Shown: positions 37,687-47,718 of the stretch, in pieces
Numbering within the stretch: the first letter of the stretch is position 1
Layout: each line of letters starts with the position of its first letter
Assembly: GCF_029395675.1 (NCBI RefSeq)
Contig: NZ_CP115184.1
Span: 3,286,001-3,350,000 of the forward strand
From: Janibacter cremeus
GTDB lineage: Bacteria; Actinomycetota; Actinomycetes; Actinomycetales; Dermatophilaceae
Length of the DNA stretch: 64,000 bases
Reading direction: 5' to 3'
Translations under genes and position numbers: made by a program
The notes under the pieces: model-generated
Told to the model about the DNA's origin: nothing
The model's database searches: none
Seen by the model: the letters and a program-made list of their open reading frames with translations, nothing else

Positions 37687-38382
37687 TCAGCCCGAGTGCT
37701 CGGCGTGGAAGCGCCGGATCGCCTCCGCGCCCTCCTCGGTGTCCTGGGGACGGTGGTCGGTGTCGCGCAGGACGAGGTGCTGCGCCCCCTTCGCCGCGAG
37801 CGCCTCGGCGACCTCGGTGTAGAGCGGCCACCGGTCACCGGTGATCACGAGCGTCGGCACGAGACGCAGGGTGTCCGCGCGCAGCGAGATCTCCCACGGT
37901 GCAGGAGTGGTGCGCATGCGCGCGGCAACCTCCTCGCAGGTGCCGGGATCGAGGTCCGGGGGCGGTGAACCCATGCCCGCTGCGAAGCGTGCGAGGAACT
38001 CCGGACCCCCCACCTCCGGGTCGTCGGCGAGCGCGAAGACGGGGGCGAGGGCCCGGATGTGCCGCTCGACGTGGCGGCCGCCGCGGGCGAGGTCGAAGCA
38101 GGCCGGACCGATGAGCACGAGGCTGCGCAGCCGGTCCGGGCGTCGTTGCGCGGCGAGCACGGCGGTCACCGTGCCGTAGGAGTGGCCGACCACGTGGCCG
38201 CGTCCGCCGAGGGCATCGATGACCCGGTCGGCGTCGCGCTCGGGCTGATCGGCTTGGCCGGTGCGCCGCAGGAAGACGTCGTCGGGGTTCTGGGCCTCGG
38301 CCTGCAGCGGCCAGGCCTCGGGCCCGCTGCGGCCACGTCCGTGGACGAAGACGGTCCGTGTGGTCGGAGTGAAGATCGGCAT
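37687..38382 (-). CDS. Alpha/beta hydrolase
   Basis: A 231-residue alpha/beta-hydrolase: TVFVHGRGRSGPEAWPLQA with the oxyanion HG, the nucleophile elbow GHSYGT (Ser about 71), PTLVITGDRWPLYTEVAEAL with the acid Asp, and DTDHRPQ with the catalytic His near residue 210. The substrate is unknown. One base separates its start from the stop of the pirin gene, so both are in one minus-strand operon. Confidence 0.85.
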   Translation of the reverse strand: MPIFTPTTRTVFVHGRGRSGPEAWPLQAEAQNPDDVFLRRTGQADQPERDADRVIDALGGRGHVVGHSYGTVTAVLAAQRRPDRLRSLVLIGPACFDLARGGRHVERHIRALAPVFALADDPEVGGPEFLARFAAGMGSPPPDLDPGTCEEVAARMRTTPAPWEISLRADTLRLVPTLVITGDRWPLYTEVAEALAAKGAQHLVLRDTDHRPQDTEEGAEAIRRFHAEHSG

Positions 38383-38383
38383 G

Positions 38384-39313
38384 TCAGGCCCTCGGTCGCA
38401 GTCGGCCGCCGGGCATGGCGGGAGCGGGAAGGGGGTCGGGCTGCCCCGTCTCGAAGGGGCCGAACCGCTCGGGGCCGGCGACCGGCTCGGTGCCCGTGCC
38501 GATCTCGCTCATCCACCGGTCCCGGGCGGCGACGATGTCGTCGTGGCTGCGGCCGACGAAGTTCCACCACATGACGATCTCCTCACCGAGGGGTTCGCCG
38601 CCGATGACGAGCAGGCGCGCACCCGTCGCCGAGCGCAGGGTGATGCGGGTGCCCCCGGGGGAGAGGTAGCCGACCTCGGCCGCCTCGAGGGTCTGCCCGT
38701 CGACGGTGACGTCGCCGTCGTCGAGGAGGACGGCGTGCTCGTGGCCCTCCGGGACGTCCAGGACGGTTTCGGCGTCGGCGTCGAGGAGCAGCTCCGCGCC
38801 GAGCAGCGGCGTCGGGGTCGTGATCGGGGACTCGATGTCGAGCAGGCTGCCGAGGAAGACACGGGCGATCCCGCCGGGGACGTACATCGGCTCGGGGACG
38901 TGGTGGACGAATGAGGGCTCGACCCCCCCGGCCCACCCGGGCAGCGCGAACCACAGCTGCACGCCGTGCAGGGTCGAGGTCTGCGGGGTGGAGAACTCGG
39001 AGTGGCTCACTCCCCGGCCGGCGGTCATGAGGTTCAGCTCGCCCGGCCTGATCGTCGCGTGCACGCCGGTGGAGTCACGGTGCTCGATCTCGCCGGTGAA
39101 GAGCCACGAGACGGTCGCCAGGGCGGTGTGCGGGTGCCGGGGGACGCTCATCCCGCCGGTGGTCGAGACGTCATCGGGCCCGTAGTGGTCGAGGAAGCAC
39201 CACGCCCCCACGAGCGAGCGTGCGCGGGAGGGGACGGTGCGACGGACGTGCATGGCGCGCGGGCCGCCCAACGGCACCTCGCGCGGGATGAGGATCTGCA
39301 GGTGGGCCACCAT
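38384..39313 (-). CDS. Pirin family protein
   Basis: A 309-residue bicupin of the pirin family. The N-terminal cupin holds the metal ligands in PRHPHTALATVSWLFTGEIE and in GELNLMTAGRGVSHSE. The C-terminal half includes GAELLLDADAETVLDVPEGH and ends VMWWNFVGRSHDDIVAARDR. Some pirins have quercetinase activity, others regulate enzymes; neither can be assigned here. ATG 39313 is taken because the family begins at about LQILIPREVPLGGPRAMHVR. Confidence 0.93.
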   Translation of the reverse strand: MVAHLQILIPREVPLGGPRAMHVRRTVPSRARSLVGAWCFLDHYGPDDVSTTGGMSVPRHPHTALATVSWLFTGEIEHRDSTGVHATIRPGELNLMTAGRGVSHSEFSTPQTSTLHGVQLWFALPGWAGGVEPSFVHHVPEPMYVPGGIARVFLGSLLDIESPITTPTPLLGAELLLDADAETVLDVPEGHEHAVLLDDGDVTVDGQTLEAAEVGYLSPGGTRITLRSATGARLLVIGGEPLGEEIVMWWNFVGRSHDDIVAARDRWMSEIGTGTEPVAGPERFGPFETGQPDPLPAPAMPGGRLRPRA

Positions 39314-39387
39314 CCCCACGCTACCCGCGTGCCCGGAGGAGCGTGCGGGGGTGGACACCGGCATTCACGCTGCAGGAGGGTGGCCGG

Positions 39388-41493
39388 GTGAGCGACGAGA
39401 GCACCCTTCTGGAGGACCTGGCCGAGGCACGTGGTGTCGCCACCCGGTGGTGGGACTGGAGTGGGGAGCGGCGCACGGTGCCGGCCTCCTCCCTTCGCGC
39501 CGTGCTGTCCGCGATGGGCGAGGAGACCGACGACGAGGAGGCGCTCGCCGCCTCCCTCGAGCGCACCCGCTCCCTCCCGTGGCGCCGGACGCTGCCGCCG
39601 ACGGTGGTGCAGCGCTCCGGGGAGGTCGCCCGGGTGCCCGTCCACGTCTCCCACGGCGCCGCGGTCTCCGTCTCCGTGGAGCTCGAAGGGGGAGGAGGGC
39701 GCCGCCTGCTGGAGCAGGTCGAGCACGTCGTGGAGCCGCGGGAGGTGGACGGCGAGTGGGTCGGGGAGGCGGCCTTCGAGTTGCCGGCGGACCTGCCGCT
39801 GGGGTGGCACGCGCTCGTCGCCGTGCCGGAGTCGCCGCCGTTGCTGCCCGGCAGCGAGCGGGCCGTCCTCGTCACCGTCCCGACCCGGCTCGACCTGCCG
39901 GAGACCGTGCCGGGGCCGCGTGACGGCCTGCTGACCCAGCTGTACCAGGTGCGCAGCCGCGGCAGCCAGGGGATCGGCGACGTGGGGGACCTCGTCGCCC
40001 TGGGGGAGTGGGCCGCGCACGAGCACGGGCACGACTTCGTGCTCGTCAACCCGCTGCACGCGGCCGAGCCGGTCGCGCCGATGGAGCCGTCGCCGTACCT
40101 GCCGACCTCGCGGCGCTTCGTCAACCCGGTCTACATCGACCTGCGCAACCTGCCCGACGCCGACGCGCTGCCGCCGGACGCCCGCGCGGAGATCGCCGCG
40201 CTCGTGACCCGGGGGCAGGAGCTCAACGAGGCCGACACGATCGACCGGGACACCGTCTGGGAGATCAAGCGCCGGGCGCTGCGCACCGCGTTCCGCCACC
40301 TCGGCCCCCACCACGAGGCCCACGTCGCCGCGCTGCGCGAGCAGGAGGGGCAGGCGCTCGTCGACTTCGCGACGTGGTGCAGCATCGCCGCCGTCCACGG
40401 CACGGAGTGGGAGAGCGACTGGCCCCGGGAGCTGCACGACCCGCGCGGCGCTGCCGTCGAGGCACACCAGCGGGCCCACGGGGAGGAGATCGCCTTCACG
40501 ATGTGGCTGCAGTGGCTCGTGCGTCACCAGCTCGCCGGCGCCCGCGAGGCGCTGCGCGCGAGCGGCATGGGGATCGGCCTCGTCGGCGACCTCGCCGTCG
40601 GCATCCACCCCGAGGGGGCCGACTCGTGGGCGCTGCAGGACGTGCTCGCCCGGGGGATCGAGGTCGGCGCCCCGCCGGACCAGTTCAACCAGCTCGGTCA
40701 GAACTGGTCCCAGCCGCCGTGGCGGCCGGACCGGCTCGCCGAGACGGGGTACGCCCCCTTCCGGGACATGCTGCGCGCCGTCCTGCGGGACGCCGGCGGG
40801 CTGCGCGTGGACCACATCATCGGACTCTTCCGGCTGTGGTGGGTGCCGGAGGACCACGACCCGGGCGAGGGTGCCTACGTGCGCTACGACCACGAGGCGC
40901 TCATCGGCATCCTGGCGCTCGAGGCCGCGCGGGCCGGGGCGGTCGTCATCGGGGAGGACCTGGGCGTCGTCGAGCCGTGGGTGCGCGAGCACCTGAGCGA
41001 GCGGGGGATCCTCGGCACGAGCGTCATGTGGTTCGAGTGGGTGGACGGCCGGCCCAGGCCGCCGGAGGACTACCGCGAGCTGTGCCTGGCGACCGTGACC
41101 ACGCACGACATCCCGCCGACCGCCGGGTACCTCCACCTCGAGCACGTGGCGATCCGCGAGCGGCTCGGTCTGCTCACCCGGCCGGTAGAGGCGGAGACCG
41201 AGGCGGAGGAAGGGAGCATCGCGGCCGTGCGCTCGGCCCTGGCCGAGCGCGGGCTGCTCGAGACCCCCTTCGCCCCCACCGGTGCGGTCGTGGCCGCCAT
41301 GCACCGGTGGCTCGCCCTGACCCCGGCCAGGCTCCGCGGGTACGCCCTGACCGACCTCGTCGGTGACGTCCGCGCGATCAACCAGCCGGGGACCGACGAG
41401 GAGTACCCGAACTGGCGGCTGCCGCTGGCCGGACCGGACCGCGTCCCGCTTCTCCTCGAGGACGTCGTGGGCGGGTCGCGCAGCCGCCCCTGA
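39388..41493 (+). CDS. malQ: 4-alpha-glucanotransferase (amylomaltase) MalQ
   Basis: A 701-residue GH77 enzyme that transfers maltosyl segments between glucans in maltodextrin and glycogen metabolism. The N-terminal ~150-residue extension is normal for actinobacterial MalQ. Catalytic blocks: GSQGIGDVGDLVALGEWAAH, EPSPYLPTSRRFVNPVYID, LRVDHIIGLFRLWWVPE with the nucleophile Asp, VIGEDLGVVEPWVRE with the acid/base Glu, and TVTTHDIPPTAGYLH. GTG 39388 has AGGAGGG at 39374-39380. Its stop lies in a 12-bp palindrome AGGGTTAACCCT (41493-41504). Confidence 0.96.
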   Translation: MSDESTLLEDLAEARGVATRWWDWSGERRTVPASSLRAVLSAMGEETDDEEALAASLERTRSLPWRRTLPPTVVQRSGEVARVPVHVSHGAAVSVSVELEGGGGRRLLEQVEHVVEPREVDGEWVGEAAFELPADLPLGWHALVAVPESPPLLPGSERAVLVTVPTRLDLPETVPGPRDGLLTQLYQVRSRGSQGIGDVGDLVALGEWAAHEHGHDFVLVNPLHAAEPVAPMEPSPYLPTSRRFVNPVYIDLRNLPDADALPPDARAEIAALVTRGQELNEADTIDRDTVWEIKRRALRTAFRHLGPHHEAHVAALREQEGQALVDFATWCSIAAVHGTEWESDWPRELHDPRGAAVEAHQRAHGEEIAFTMWLQWLVRHQLAGAREALRASGMGIGLVGDLAVGIHPEGADSWALQDVLARGIEVGAPPDQFNQLGQNWSQPPWRPDRLAETGYAPFRDMLRAVLRDAGGLRVDHIIGLFRLWWVPEDHDPGEGAYVRYDHEALIGILALEAARAGAVVIGEDLGVVEPWVREHLSERGILGTSVMWFEWVDGRPRPPEDYRELCLATVTTHDIPPTAGYLHLEHVAIRERLGLLTRPVEAETEAEEGSIAAVRSALAERGLLETPFAPTGAVVAAMHRWLALTPARLRGYALTDLVGDVRAINQPGTDEEYPNWRLPLAGPDRVPLLLEDVVGGSRSRP

Positions 41494-41571
41494 GGGTTAA
41501 CCCTGCATCTTCGGCGGCCGATGGCGGGGTGGTCTCCGAAGAGTCACAGTTGTGTCTCACCGCACACGTGT

Positions 41572-41600
41572 CCATGGAATTTGACCATTCCGTGGTTTTT
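41572..41600 (+). terminator. Hairpin with T-tract downstream of malQ
   Basis: CCATGGAAT (41572-41580) and ATTCCGTGG (41587-41595) pair 8 of 9 around a 6-base loop and are followed by TTTTTG, a rare U-tract in this window. It is placed 79 bases after malQ and 105 bases before the next ABC gene, so it probably separates the two units; an operator role is possible. Confidence 0.55.
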
Positions 41601-41704
41601 GATGTCACGAGCAGCCGCTGACCGCGCTGCACCCAGGGGCGCCACCGGCCGACGGTGACGCTGATCGGACCGCCAACTCGGCGGCATGACGTAGGAGGAC
41701 ATCC

Positions 41705-43354
41705 ATGCGAGTGAAGTCTCGCTCGATGGCTATTGCCAGCATCTCCGCGGTCGCGCTTCTCGCGACCGCGTGCGGCGGCAGCAGCGACGACAGCAGCGGC
41801 GGTTCCGGCGGCGACGGTGGCGGCGAGATCGTCGTCTCCGGCTGCACCCCGGAGAACCCGCTGATCGCAGGAAACACGGGTGAGACCTGTGGTGGGAACG
41901 TCCTGGACGTCATGACCGCCAAGCTCATCCACTACAACACCGAGACGGCCGAGCCGGAGATGGACATCGCCGAGTCCATCGAGACCGAGGACAACCAGAA
42001 CTTCACGGTCAAGCTCAAGGAGGGCTACAAGTTCCACGACGGGACCGAGGTCAAGGCCCACAACTTCGTCGACGCCTGGAACTACACGGCCTACGGTCCG
42101 AACGCCCAGCAGGGGTCCTACTTCTACGCCCCGATCCAGGGCTTCAACGAGACGCAGTGCAGCGGCGAGGGCGATGACCCCTGCGCCGGTGACGGCAAGC
42201 CCTCCCTCGAGGAGATGTCCGGCCTGAAGGTCGTCGACGACCACACCTTCACCATCAAGACCAGCGAGAAGGTCTCGAACCTGCCGATGCGTCTGGGCTA
42301 CACCGCCTTCGCTCCGCAGCCGGACGCCTTCTTCGAGGACCCGGAGGCCTTCGGCGAGGAGCCGATCGCGGCCGGCCCGTACAAGTTCGACTCCTGGGAG
42401 AAGAACCAGGCCATCAGCCTGAGCCAGTTCGAGGACTACGCGGGTGAGTACGCCGGCGAGACCGAGAAGATCACCTTCAGGATCTTCAAGGAGCAGGAGG
42501 CCGCCTACACCTCCCTCCTCGCGGACGAGATCGACATCATCGACGCGATCCCGGCCAACGCCCTGGTCGGCGACAAGTTCAAGTCCGACCTGGGTGAGGG
42601 CAACTACCTCACGCAGCCGAACTCCACCTCGCAGTGGATCGGCATGAACTACCACATCGACAAGAAGCTGGCGAACAAGGACCTGCGCCACGCCCTGTCG
42701 ATGGCGATCGACCGCGAGACGATCGTCAAGCAGATCTTCAACAACGCCTACGAGCCGTCCACCGGCGTCGTCTCCCCCGTCGTCGACGGGTTCAAGGAAG
42801 ACCAGTGCGGTGAGTACTGCGTGTACGACGAGGAGAAGGCCAAGGACCTCTTCGAGAAGGCCGGCGGCTACGACGGCAAGCTGACCCTCACCTACAACGG
42901 TGACGGTGGCCACAAGGAGTGGACCGAGGCGGTCTGCAACTCGATCAAGAACACCCTCGGCGTCAACTGCGTCGCCTCCCCGACCGTCGACTTCGCCACC
43001 ATGCTGACCAAGCTCGGCAACAACGAGCTCGAGGGCCTGTGGCGCATGGGTTGGGTCATGGACTACCCGTCCATCGAGAACTACCTCGCCCCGATCTTCA
43101 GCAAGGGCGCGGCCTCGAACTACTACCAGTACGCCAACCCCGAGTTCGAGGAACTGCTGACCAAGGCTGCGGCGTCGGACGACCCGGCCGAGGCCAACGA
43201 GATGTACCAGGAGGCGGAGCGCGTCATGCTCGAGGACATGCCAGCCATCCCGCTGTGGTACGGCCAGTCCATGATGGGTTGGTCCGACGACGTGGAGAAC
43301 GTCAAGGCCACCCCGTTCGGCAACCCGGACCTGGCCAAGGTCACCACCAAGTGA
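41705..43354 (+). CDS. Oligopeptide-type ABC substrate-binding lipoprotein (system 1)
   Basis: A 549-residue family-5 (Opp/Dpp) binding protein. Lipoprotein signal: MRVKSRSMAIASISAVALLA then TACGGSS, with the lipid Cys at about 23. The mature part shows the family's LKEGYKFHDGTEVKAHNFVD, GAGPYKF-type segment AAGPYKFDSWEKNQAISLSQ and DLRHALSMAIDRETIVKQIF. AT-richer than permeases in Asn and Lys codons but otherwise normal. TAGGAGGA lies just upstream of the ATG. First gene of a five-gene operon; peptides are the most likely ligands but nickel or sugars are also bound in this family. Confidence 0.93.
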   Translation: MRVKSRSMAIASISAVALLATACGGSSDDSSGGSGGDGGGEIVVSGCTPENPLIAGNTGETCGGNVLDVMTAKLIHYNTETAEPEMDIAESIETEDNQNFTVKLKEGYKFHDGTEVKAHNFVDAWNYTAYGPNAQQGSYFYAPIQGFNETQCSGEGDDPCAGDGKPSLEEMSGLKVVDDHTFTIKTSEKVSNLPMRLGYTAFAPQPDAFFEDPEAFGEEPIAAGPYKFDSWEKNQAISLSQFEDYAGEYAGETEKITFRIFKEQEAAYTSLLADEIDIIDAIPANALVGDKFKSDLGEGNYLTQPNSTSQWIGMNYHIDKKLANKDLRHALSMAIDRETIVKQIFNNAYEPSTGVVSPVVDGFKEDQCGEYCVYDEEKAKDLFEKAGGYDGKLTLTYNGDGGHKEWTEAVCNSIKNTLGVNCVASPTVDFATMLTKLGNNELEGLWRMGWVMDYPSIENYLAPIFSKGAASNYYQYANPEFEELLTKAAASDDPAEANEMYQEAERVMLEDMPAIPLWYGQSMMGWSDDVENVKATPFGNPDLAKVTTK

Positions 43355-43383
43355 TCGGACCGCTCGGTCTGAGCTAGTCCACC

Positions 43384-43417
43384 ACCGGCCGGTCACCCCT
43401 GAAGGTGGCCGGCCGGT
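43384..43417 (+). terminator. Intercistronic hairpin between binding protein and permease genes
   Basis: Arms ACCGGCCGGTCACC (43384-43397) and GGTGGCCGGCCGGT (43404-43417) pair 13 of 14 plus one G-U, loop 6. In a 173-bp gap inside the operon, it probably lowers permease mRNA relative to the binding protein, or protects the upstream mRNA. Confidence 0.75.
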
Positions 43418-43527
43418 TGGTGTGTCCGCGCTCGGGACGCCCTCGACCCGTGGGCGCGTCCCCGAGCATCTGGAAGAGTTATCCTCTGCCGGCGTCACAG
43501 CGCCACCAACACCCCTAGGAGGTGAAC

Positions 43528-44454
43528 GTGGGTAAATACATCGTCCGCCGACTGCTGCAGATGATCCCCGTCATCATCGGCGCCACGTTCCTGATCTACG
43601 CCATGGTCTTCGCCATGCCTGGTGACCCCACGGCAGGCAAGTGTGGTGAGCGGCCGTGCCCGCCCGCGTACATTGCCGAGTTCAACGAGAAGTACAACCT
43701 CAACGACCCCCTGCCCGTCCAGTACGGCAAGTACATGGCCAAGGTCGCCCAGGGCGACCTGGGCGAGAACCAGTACGGCATCCCGGTGTCGGAGGACCTG
43801 AAGGACCGCTTCACCGTCACCGCCCAGCTGGGACTGATGGCCCTGGTCATCGAGGGTGTCATCGGCATCCTCGCGGGTGTGCTGGCCGGTCTGCGCAAGG
43901 GTGGCTTCCTGGACAATCTCGTCCTCGTGAGCACGCTCTTCGTGATCTCGGTGCCCATCTTCGTCACCGGCTTCACCCTGCAGTACATCCTCGGGCTGAA
44001 CCTCGGGGTCGTCCCGGCTCTCGTGGGGGCCGAGTACACCTTCTACAGCCTGCTCCTGCCGGGCTTCGTCCTCGGCTCGCTGTCCATGGCCTACATCGCC
44101 CGACTCATGCGCAGCAACATCGGTGAGAACTTCAAGTCCGACTACGTGCGCACCGCCAAGGCCAAGGGACTGAAGCAGGGACGCATCATCGGCGTGCACA
44201 CCCTGCGCAACTCGATGATCCCCGTGATCACCTTTATGGGTTACGACTTCGGAGCGCTCCTGGGCGGTGCCATCGTCACGGAGGGCATCTTCAACATCCA
44301 CGGCGTCGGTGGGTACATCTTCGAGGGGATCCACAACCGCGACGGCATGGCCGTCGTCGGCGCGGTGACCGCGCTGGTGATCATCTATCTCATCGTGAAC
44401 CTCATCGTCGACCTCCTGTACGGCGTACTGGACCCGAGGATCAGCCATGACTGA
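43528..44454 (+). CDS. ABC permease, DppB/OppB type (system 1)
   Basis: A 308-residue permease: GKYIVRRLLQMIPVIIGATF, the family's long first periplasmic loop (here with two Cys, KCGERPCPP), and the EAA-like coupling motif around DYVRTAKAKGLKQGRIIGVH, six helices in all. GTG 43528 is used because AGGAGG at 43517-43522 is properly spaced from it; the GTG at 43522 lies inside the ribosome site. Ends with an 8-bp overlap into the second permease gene. Confidence 0.94.
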   Translation: MGKYIVRRLLQMIPVIIGATFLIYAMVFAMPGDPTAGKCGERPCPPAYIAEFNEKYNLNDPLPVQYGKYMAKVAQGDLGENQYGIPVSEDLKDRFTVTAQLGLMALVIEGVIGILAGVLAGLRKGGFLDNLVLVSTLFVISVPIFVTGFTLQYILGLNLGVVPALVGAEYTFYSLLLPGFVLGSLSMAYIARLMRSNIGENFKSDYVRTAKAKGLKQGRIIGVHTLRNSMIPVITFMGYDFGALLGGAIVTEGIFNIHGVGGYIFEGIHNRDGMAVVGAVTALVIIYLIVNLIVDLLYGVLDPRISHD

Positions 44455-45460
44455 CAAGAAGACCCGCACCGCACCCGAGACGCCGCAGCCCGAGCGGGAG
44501 ACACCCGGCGCCGAACCCGTGAGCAGCTCAGGGGTCAGTGCCGACGGCCGGCCGGTCGTCGACGACGACCAGGTCGTCGCCCGGTCGCTGAGCGCGGACG
44601 CCTTTCGCTCGCTCAAGCGCAATCCGTTGTTCTGGGTCTCCAGCGTCCTGGTCCTGATGTTCCTGCTGATGGCCGCCTGGCCCTCGCTCTTCACCAACCA
44701 GGACCCGCACTACGGCGTGCTCAGCCGGGCGATGCAGTCGCCCAGCACGGAGCACTGGTTCGGTACCGACCGTCAGGGTTACGACATCTACAGCCGCGTC
44801 GTCTACGGCGCACGGGCCTCGATCCTCGTGGGTGTCTTCGCGGCGTCGGGCGCACTGGTACTGGGCAGCATCATGGGTCTGCTCGCCGGGTACGTCTCCG
44901 GCTGGGCCGACGCCCTCGTCAGCCGCGTGGCCGACATCTTCTTCGCCATCCCGCTGCTGCTGGCCGGCATCATCTTCCTGGCCGCCATGCGTGAGGAGGA
45001 CACGATCTTCGGCGTCCCGATCCAGGGGTACTTCGGCGTGATCTTCCAGGTCGTCCTCGTGCTGGTGATCTTCGGCTGGCCGAGCATCATGCGCCTCATG
45101 CGCTCCTCGGTACTGCAGGTCAAGCCCAACGACTACGTCCAGGCGGCCCGGGCCCTCGGAGCCTCGCCGATGCGGATCACCCGGCGGCACATCCTGCCCA
45201 ACGCGATGGCCCCCGTCATCGCGGTGAGCACGATCAACCTCGGTGCCTACATCAGCGTCGAGGCGACCCTGTCCTACCTGGGTATCGGCCTGCGTCCGCC
45301 GACCGTGTCCTGGGGCGTGATGATCACCGACGCCCAGATCGCACTGCGGACCGAGCCCTACATTCTCTTCTTCCCCGCCCTCTTCCTCAGCCTCGCGGTC
45401 CTGGCCTTCATCATGCTCGGTGACTCCGTGCGTGACGCCTTCGACCCGAAGAGTCGCTGA
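44447..45460 (+). CDS. ABC permease, DppC/OppC type (system 1)
   Basis: A 337-residue permease with the DppC layout: a cytoplasmic N-terminal tail of about 65 polar residues, then LKRNPLFWVSSVLVLMFLLM, the conserved GTDRQGYDIYSRVVYGARAS, and the EAA loop DYVQAARALGASPMRITRRH. It ends VRDAFDPKSR, the family's usual C-terminus. Pairs with the DppB-type subunit encoded just upstream. Confidence 0.94.
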   Translation: MTDKKTRTAPETPQPERETPGAEPVSSSGVSADGRPVVDDDQVVARSLSADAFRSLKRNPLFWVSSVLVLMFLLMAAWPSLFTNQDPHYGVLSRAMQSPSTEHWFGTDRQGYDIYSRVVYGARASILVGVFAASGALVLGSIMGLLAGYVSGWADALVSRVADIFFAIPLLLAGIIFLAAMREEDTIFGVPIQGYFGVIFQVVLVLVIFGWPSIMRLMRSSVLQVKPNDYVQAARALGASPMRITRRHILPNAMAPVIAVSTINLGAYISVEATLSYLGIGLRPPTVSWGVMITDAQIALRTEPYILFFPALFLSLAVLAFIMLGDSVRDAFDPKSR

Positions 45461-45479
45461 GAGCAAGGTGAGTGACCAC

Positions 45480-46481
45480 ATGAGTACCCCGACGACGACC
45501 GGCGAGCGCCTGCTCGAGGTCGACGACCTGCACGTCGAGTTCCACACCGACGAAGGCGTGGCCCAGGCGATCAACGGCGTGGACTTCTCCCTCGACGAGG
45601 GGGAGACCCTGGCGATCCTCGGCGAGTCCGGCTCCGGCAAGTCCGTGACCGCCCAGGCGATCATGGGCATCCTCGACATCCCCCCGGCGCGCATCACCAA
45701 GGGCCGCATCCTCTACAAGGGTGAGGACCTGCTGACCATGGAGGACGAGAAGCGACGGAAGGGGCGGGGACCCGATGTCTCGATGATCTTCCAGGACGCC
45801 CTGAGCTCGCTCAACCCGGTCTTCCCGGTGGGCTGGCAGATCGGCGAGATGTTCCGCCAGCACCGCGGCATGAACCGCTCCGACGCCTATGACCAAGCCG
45901 TGCGCCTGATGGAGCGGGTCAACATCCCCGGCGCCAAGGATCGCGTCAAGGCCTACCCGCACCAGTTCTCCGGTGGGATGCGCCAGCGGATCATGATCGC
46001 CATGGCGATCGCCCTGGACCCGAAGGTGCTCATCGCCGACGAGCCGACCACCGCCCTGGACGTGACCGTCCAGGCGCAGATCATGGAGCTGCTCCAGGAC
46101 CTGCAGCACGAGCACAACATGGGCATGATCCTCATCACCCACGACCTCGGCGTCGTCGCCGACGTCGCCGACCGGATTGCGGTCATGTACGCCGGACGCA
46201 TCGTCGAGCGGGCCGAGGTCGAGGACATCTACGCCCAGCCGGCCCACCCCTACACCAAGGGTCTGCTGGAGTCGATCCCCCGACTGGACCAGAAGGGTCA
46301 GCAGCTGTCGGCGATCGGCGGCCTGCCGCCGAACCTCACCCGGATCCCACCGGGCTGCGCCTTCCACCCGCGCTGCGTCATGGCCCAGGACATCTGCCGG
46401 GTCGACCGTCCCGAGCTGCTCGACGTGGGCCCGCGCCGCCAGTCGGCGTGCCACTTCAGCCAGGAGGTGCTGAATGCCTGA
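45480..46481 (+). CDS. ABC ATP-binding protein, DppD/OppD type (system 1)
   Basis: A 333-residue ATPase: Walker [10 protein letters not shown]-loop [19 protein letters not shown], signature FSGGMRQR, Walker [21 protein letters not shown], then the C-terminal oligopeptide-transporter extension [10 protein letters not shown]. The last contains Cys residues that in the family may hold an Fe-S cluster. Start ATG 45480, with AAGGTGAG upstream; an in-frame GTG at 45468 is the alternative. Overlaps the next gene by 8 bp. Confidence 0.94.
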   Translation: MSTPTTTGERLLEVDDLHVEFHTDEGVAQAINGVDFSLDEGETLAILGESGSGKSVTAQAIMGILDIPPARITKGRILYKGEDLLTMEDEKRRKGRGPDVSMIFQDALSSLNPVFPVGWQIGEMFRQHRGMNRSDAYDQAVRLMERVNIPGAKDRVKAYPHQFSGGMRQRIMIAMAIALDPKVLIADEPTTALDVTVQAQIMELLQDLQHEHNMGMILITHDLGVVADVADRIAVMYAGRIVERAEVEDIYAQPAHPYTKGLLESIPRLDQKGQQLSAIGGLPPNLTRIPPGCAFHPRCVMAQDICRVDRPELLDVGPRRQSACHFSQEVLNA

Positions 46482-47631
46482 TCATGACGTCATCCTCAAG
46501 GCCACGGGCCTGAAGAAGCACTACCCGATCAAGGGCGGCGTCCTGCGCCGCACGGTCGGTCACGTCCGCGCAGTCGACGGAGTCGACTTCGAGCTGCGAC
46601 GAGGCGAGACGCTCGGTGTCGTGGGCGAGTCCGGCTGTGGCAAGTCCACGCTGGGTCGGTTGCTGATGCGGCTGGAGGAGCCGACCGAGGGCTCGATCGA
46701 GTTCGACGGCACCGACATGTTCAAGCAGTCGGGGGCGGAGATGCGGCGCCTGCGGCGGGACATCCAGATCGTCTTCCAGGACCCGTACACCTCCCTCAAC
46801 CCGCGCCGTACGGTGGGCGAGATCGTCGCTGAGCCCTTCGAGATCCACACCGACGTCGTCCCGAAGGACAAGCGGCGTGCACGCGTGCAGGAGCTCCTCG
46901 AGCTCGTCGGTCTCAACCCCGAGCACATCAACCGCTACCCGCACCAGTTCTCCGGCGGTCAGCGCCAGCGCATCGGCATCGCCCGCGGCATCGCGCTGAA
47001 TCCCAAGGTCCTGATCTGCGACGAGCCGGTCTCGGCCCTGGACGTGTCCGTCCAGGCGCAGGTGATCAACCTGATGGAGAAGCTGCAGGACGAGCTGGGC
47101 CTGTCCTACGTCTTCATCGCCCACGACCTGTCGGTCGTGCGGCACATCTCCGACCGGGTCGCCGTGATGTACCTCGGCAAGATGGTCGAGATCGGGGACG
47201 AGGACGACATCTACTCCCGGCCGACGCACCCGTACACGCAGGCGCTGCTGTCCGCGGTGCCCGTGCCCGACCCCACGTTGCGGGGCAAGCGCGACCAGAT
47301 CGTGCTGCAGGGCGACGTCCCCTCGCCGGCCAATCCTCCGGCCGGGTGCCGTTTCCACACCCGCTGCTGGAAGGCGCAGGACATCTGCAAGGTCGAGCCG
47401 CCGCCGGAGCTCATCCCGCGCCCGGACGGCGTCGGCGAGCACGACTCCCGGTGTCACTTCGCCGAGCCGAAGGTCATCGTCGAGACCGAGGACCTCACCG
47501 GCAAGGACCAGCGGAGCCTCTTCGCCGGGCAGGGAGACGTGGACACGAGCGACGTCCTGACCGAGGGACAGGTCGGCGCCCCCACGGGGCAGGCACACGT
47601 CGAGACCTCGGACGCCGGCTCGGGCCACTGA
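46474..47631 (+). CDS. ABC ATP-binding protein, DppF/OppF type (system 1)
   Basis: A 385-residue ATPase, the partner of the preceding one: [20 protein letters not shown], Walker [30 protein letters not shown], signature FSGGQRQR, Walker [21 protein letters not shown] and the Cys-containing [19 protein letters not shown]. It carries about 50 extra C-terminal residues rich in acidic and Gly residues with no known role. Last gene of the operon, followed by a terminator. Confidence 0.94.
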   Translation: MPDHDVILKATGLKKHYPIKGGVLRRTVGHVRAVDGVDFELRRGETLGVVGESGCGKSTLGRLLMRLEEPTEGSIEFDGTDMFKQSGAEMRRLRRDIQIVFQDPYTSLNPRRTVGEIVAEPFEIHTDVVPKDKRRARVQELLELVGLNPEHINRYPHQFSGGQRQRIGIARGIALNPKVLICDEPVSALDVSVQAQVINLMEKLQDELGLSYVFIAHDLSVVRHISDRVAVMYLGKMVEIGDEDDIYSRPTHPYTQALLSAVPVPDPTLRGKRDQIVLQGDVPSPANPPAGCRFHTRCWKAQDICKVEPPPELIPRPDGVGEHDSRCHFAEPKVIVETEDLTGKDQRSLFAGQGDVDTSDVLTEGQVGAPTGQAHVETSDAGSGH

Positions 47632-47653
47632 CCCTCCCTCCGCCCGCACGACG

Positions 47654-47684
47654 GCGCCCCCACCGAGCGATCGGGTGGGGGCGC
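47654..47684 (+). terminator. Terminator of ABC operon 1
   Basis: Perfect 11-bp arms GCGCCCCCACC (47654-47664) and GGTGGGGGCGC (47674-47684), loop 9, 23 bases after the operon's last stop; no U-tract. Confidence 0.85.
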
Positions 47685-47706
47685 TCTGCGTTGGTGTCGG
47701 GTTCTC

Positions 47707-47718
47707 GCAAGAGCCTAA
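47707..47718 (+). repeat. Island repeat copy 1, left half (split by IS)
   Basis: GCAAGAGCCTAA is the first part of the 21-bp island repeat. The rest (TAAGCAGTTGCG) resumes at 48694 after the IS element, TAA being the duplicated target. Joined, it equals copy 3 exactly. Confidence 0.85.

Noticed and set aside
41493..41504. 12-bp palindrome AGGGTTAACCCT at the malQ stop as an operator
   Set aside because: It overlaps the stop codon and is too far (200 bp) from the next gene's start; chance or terminator-related symmetry is as likely.
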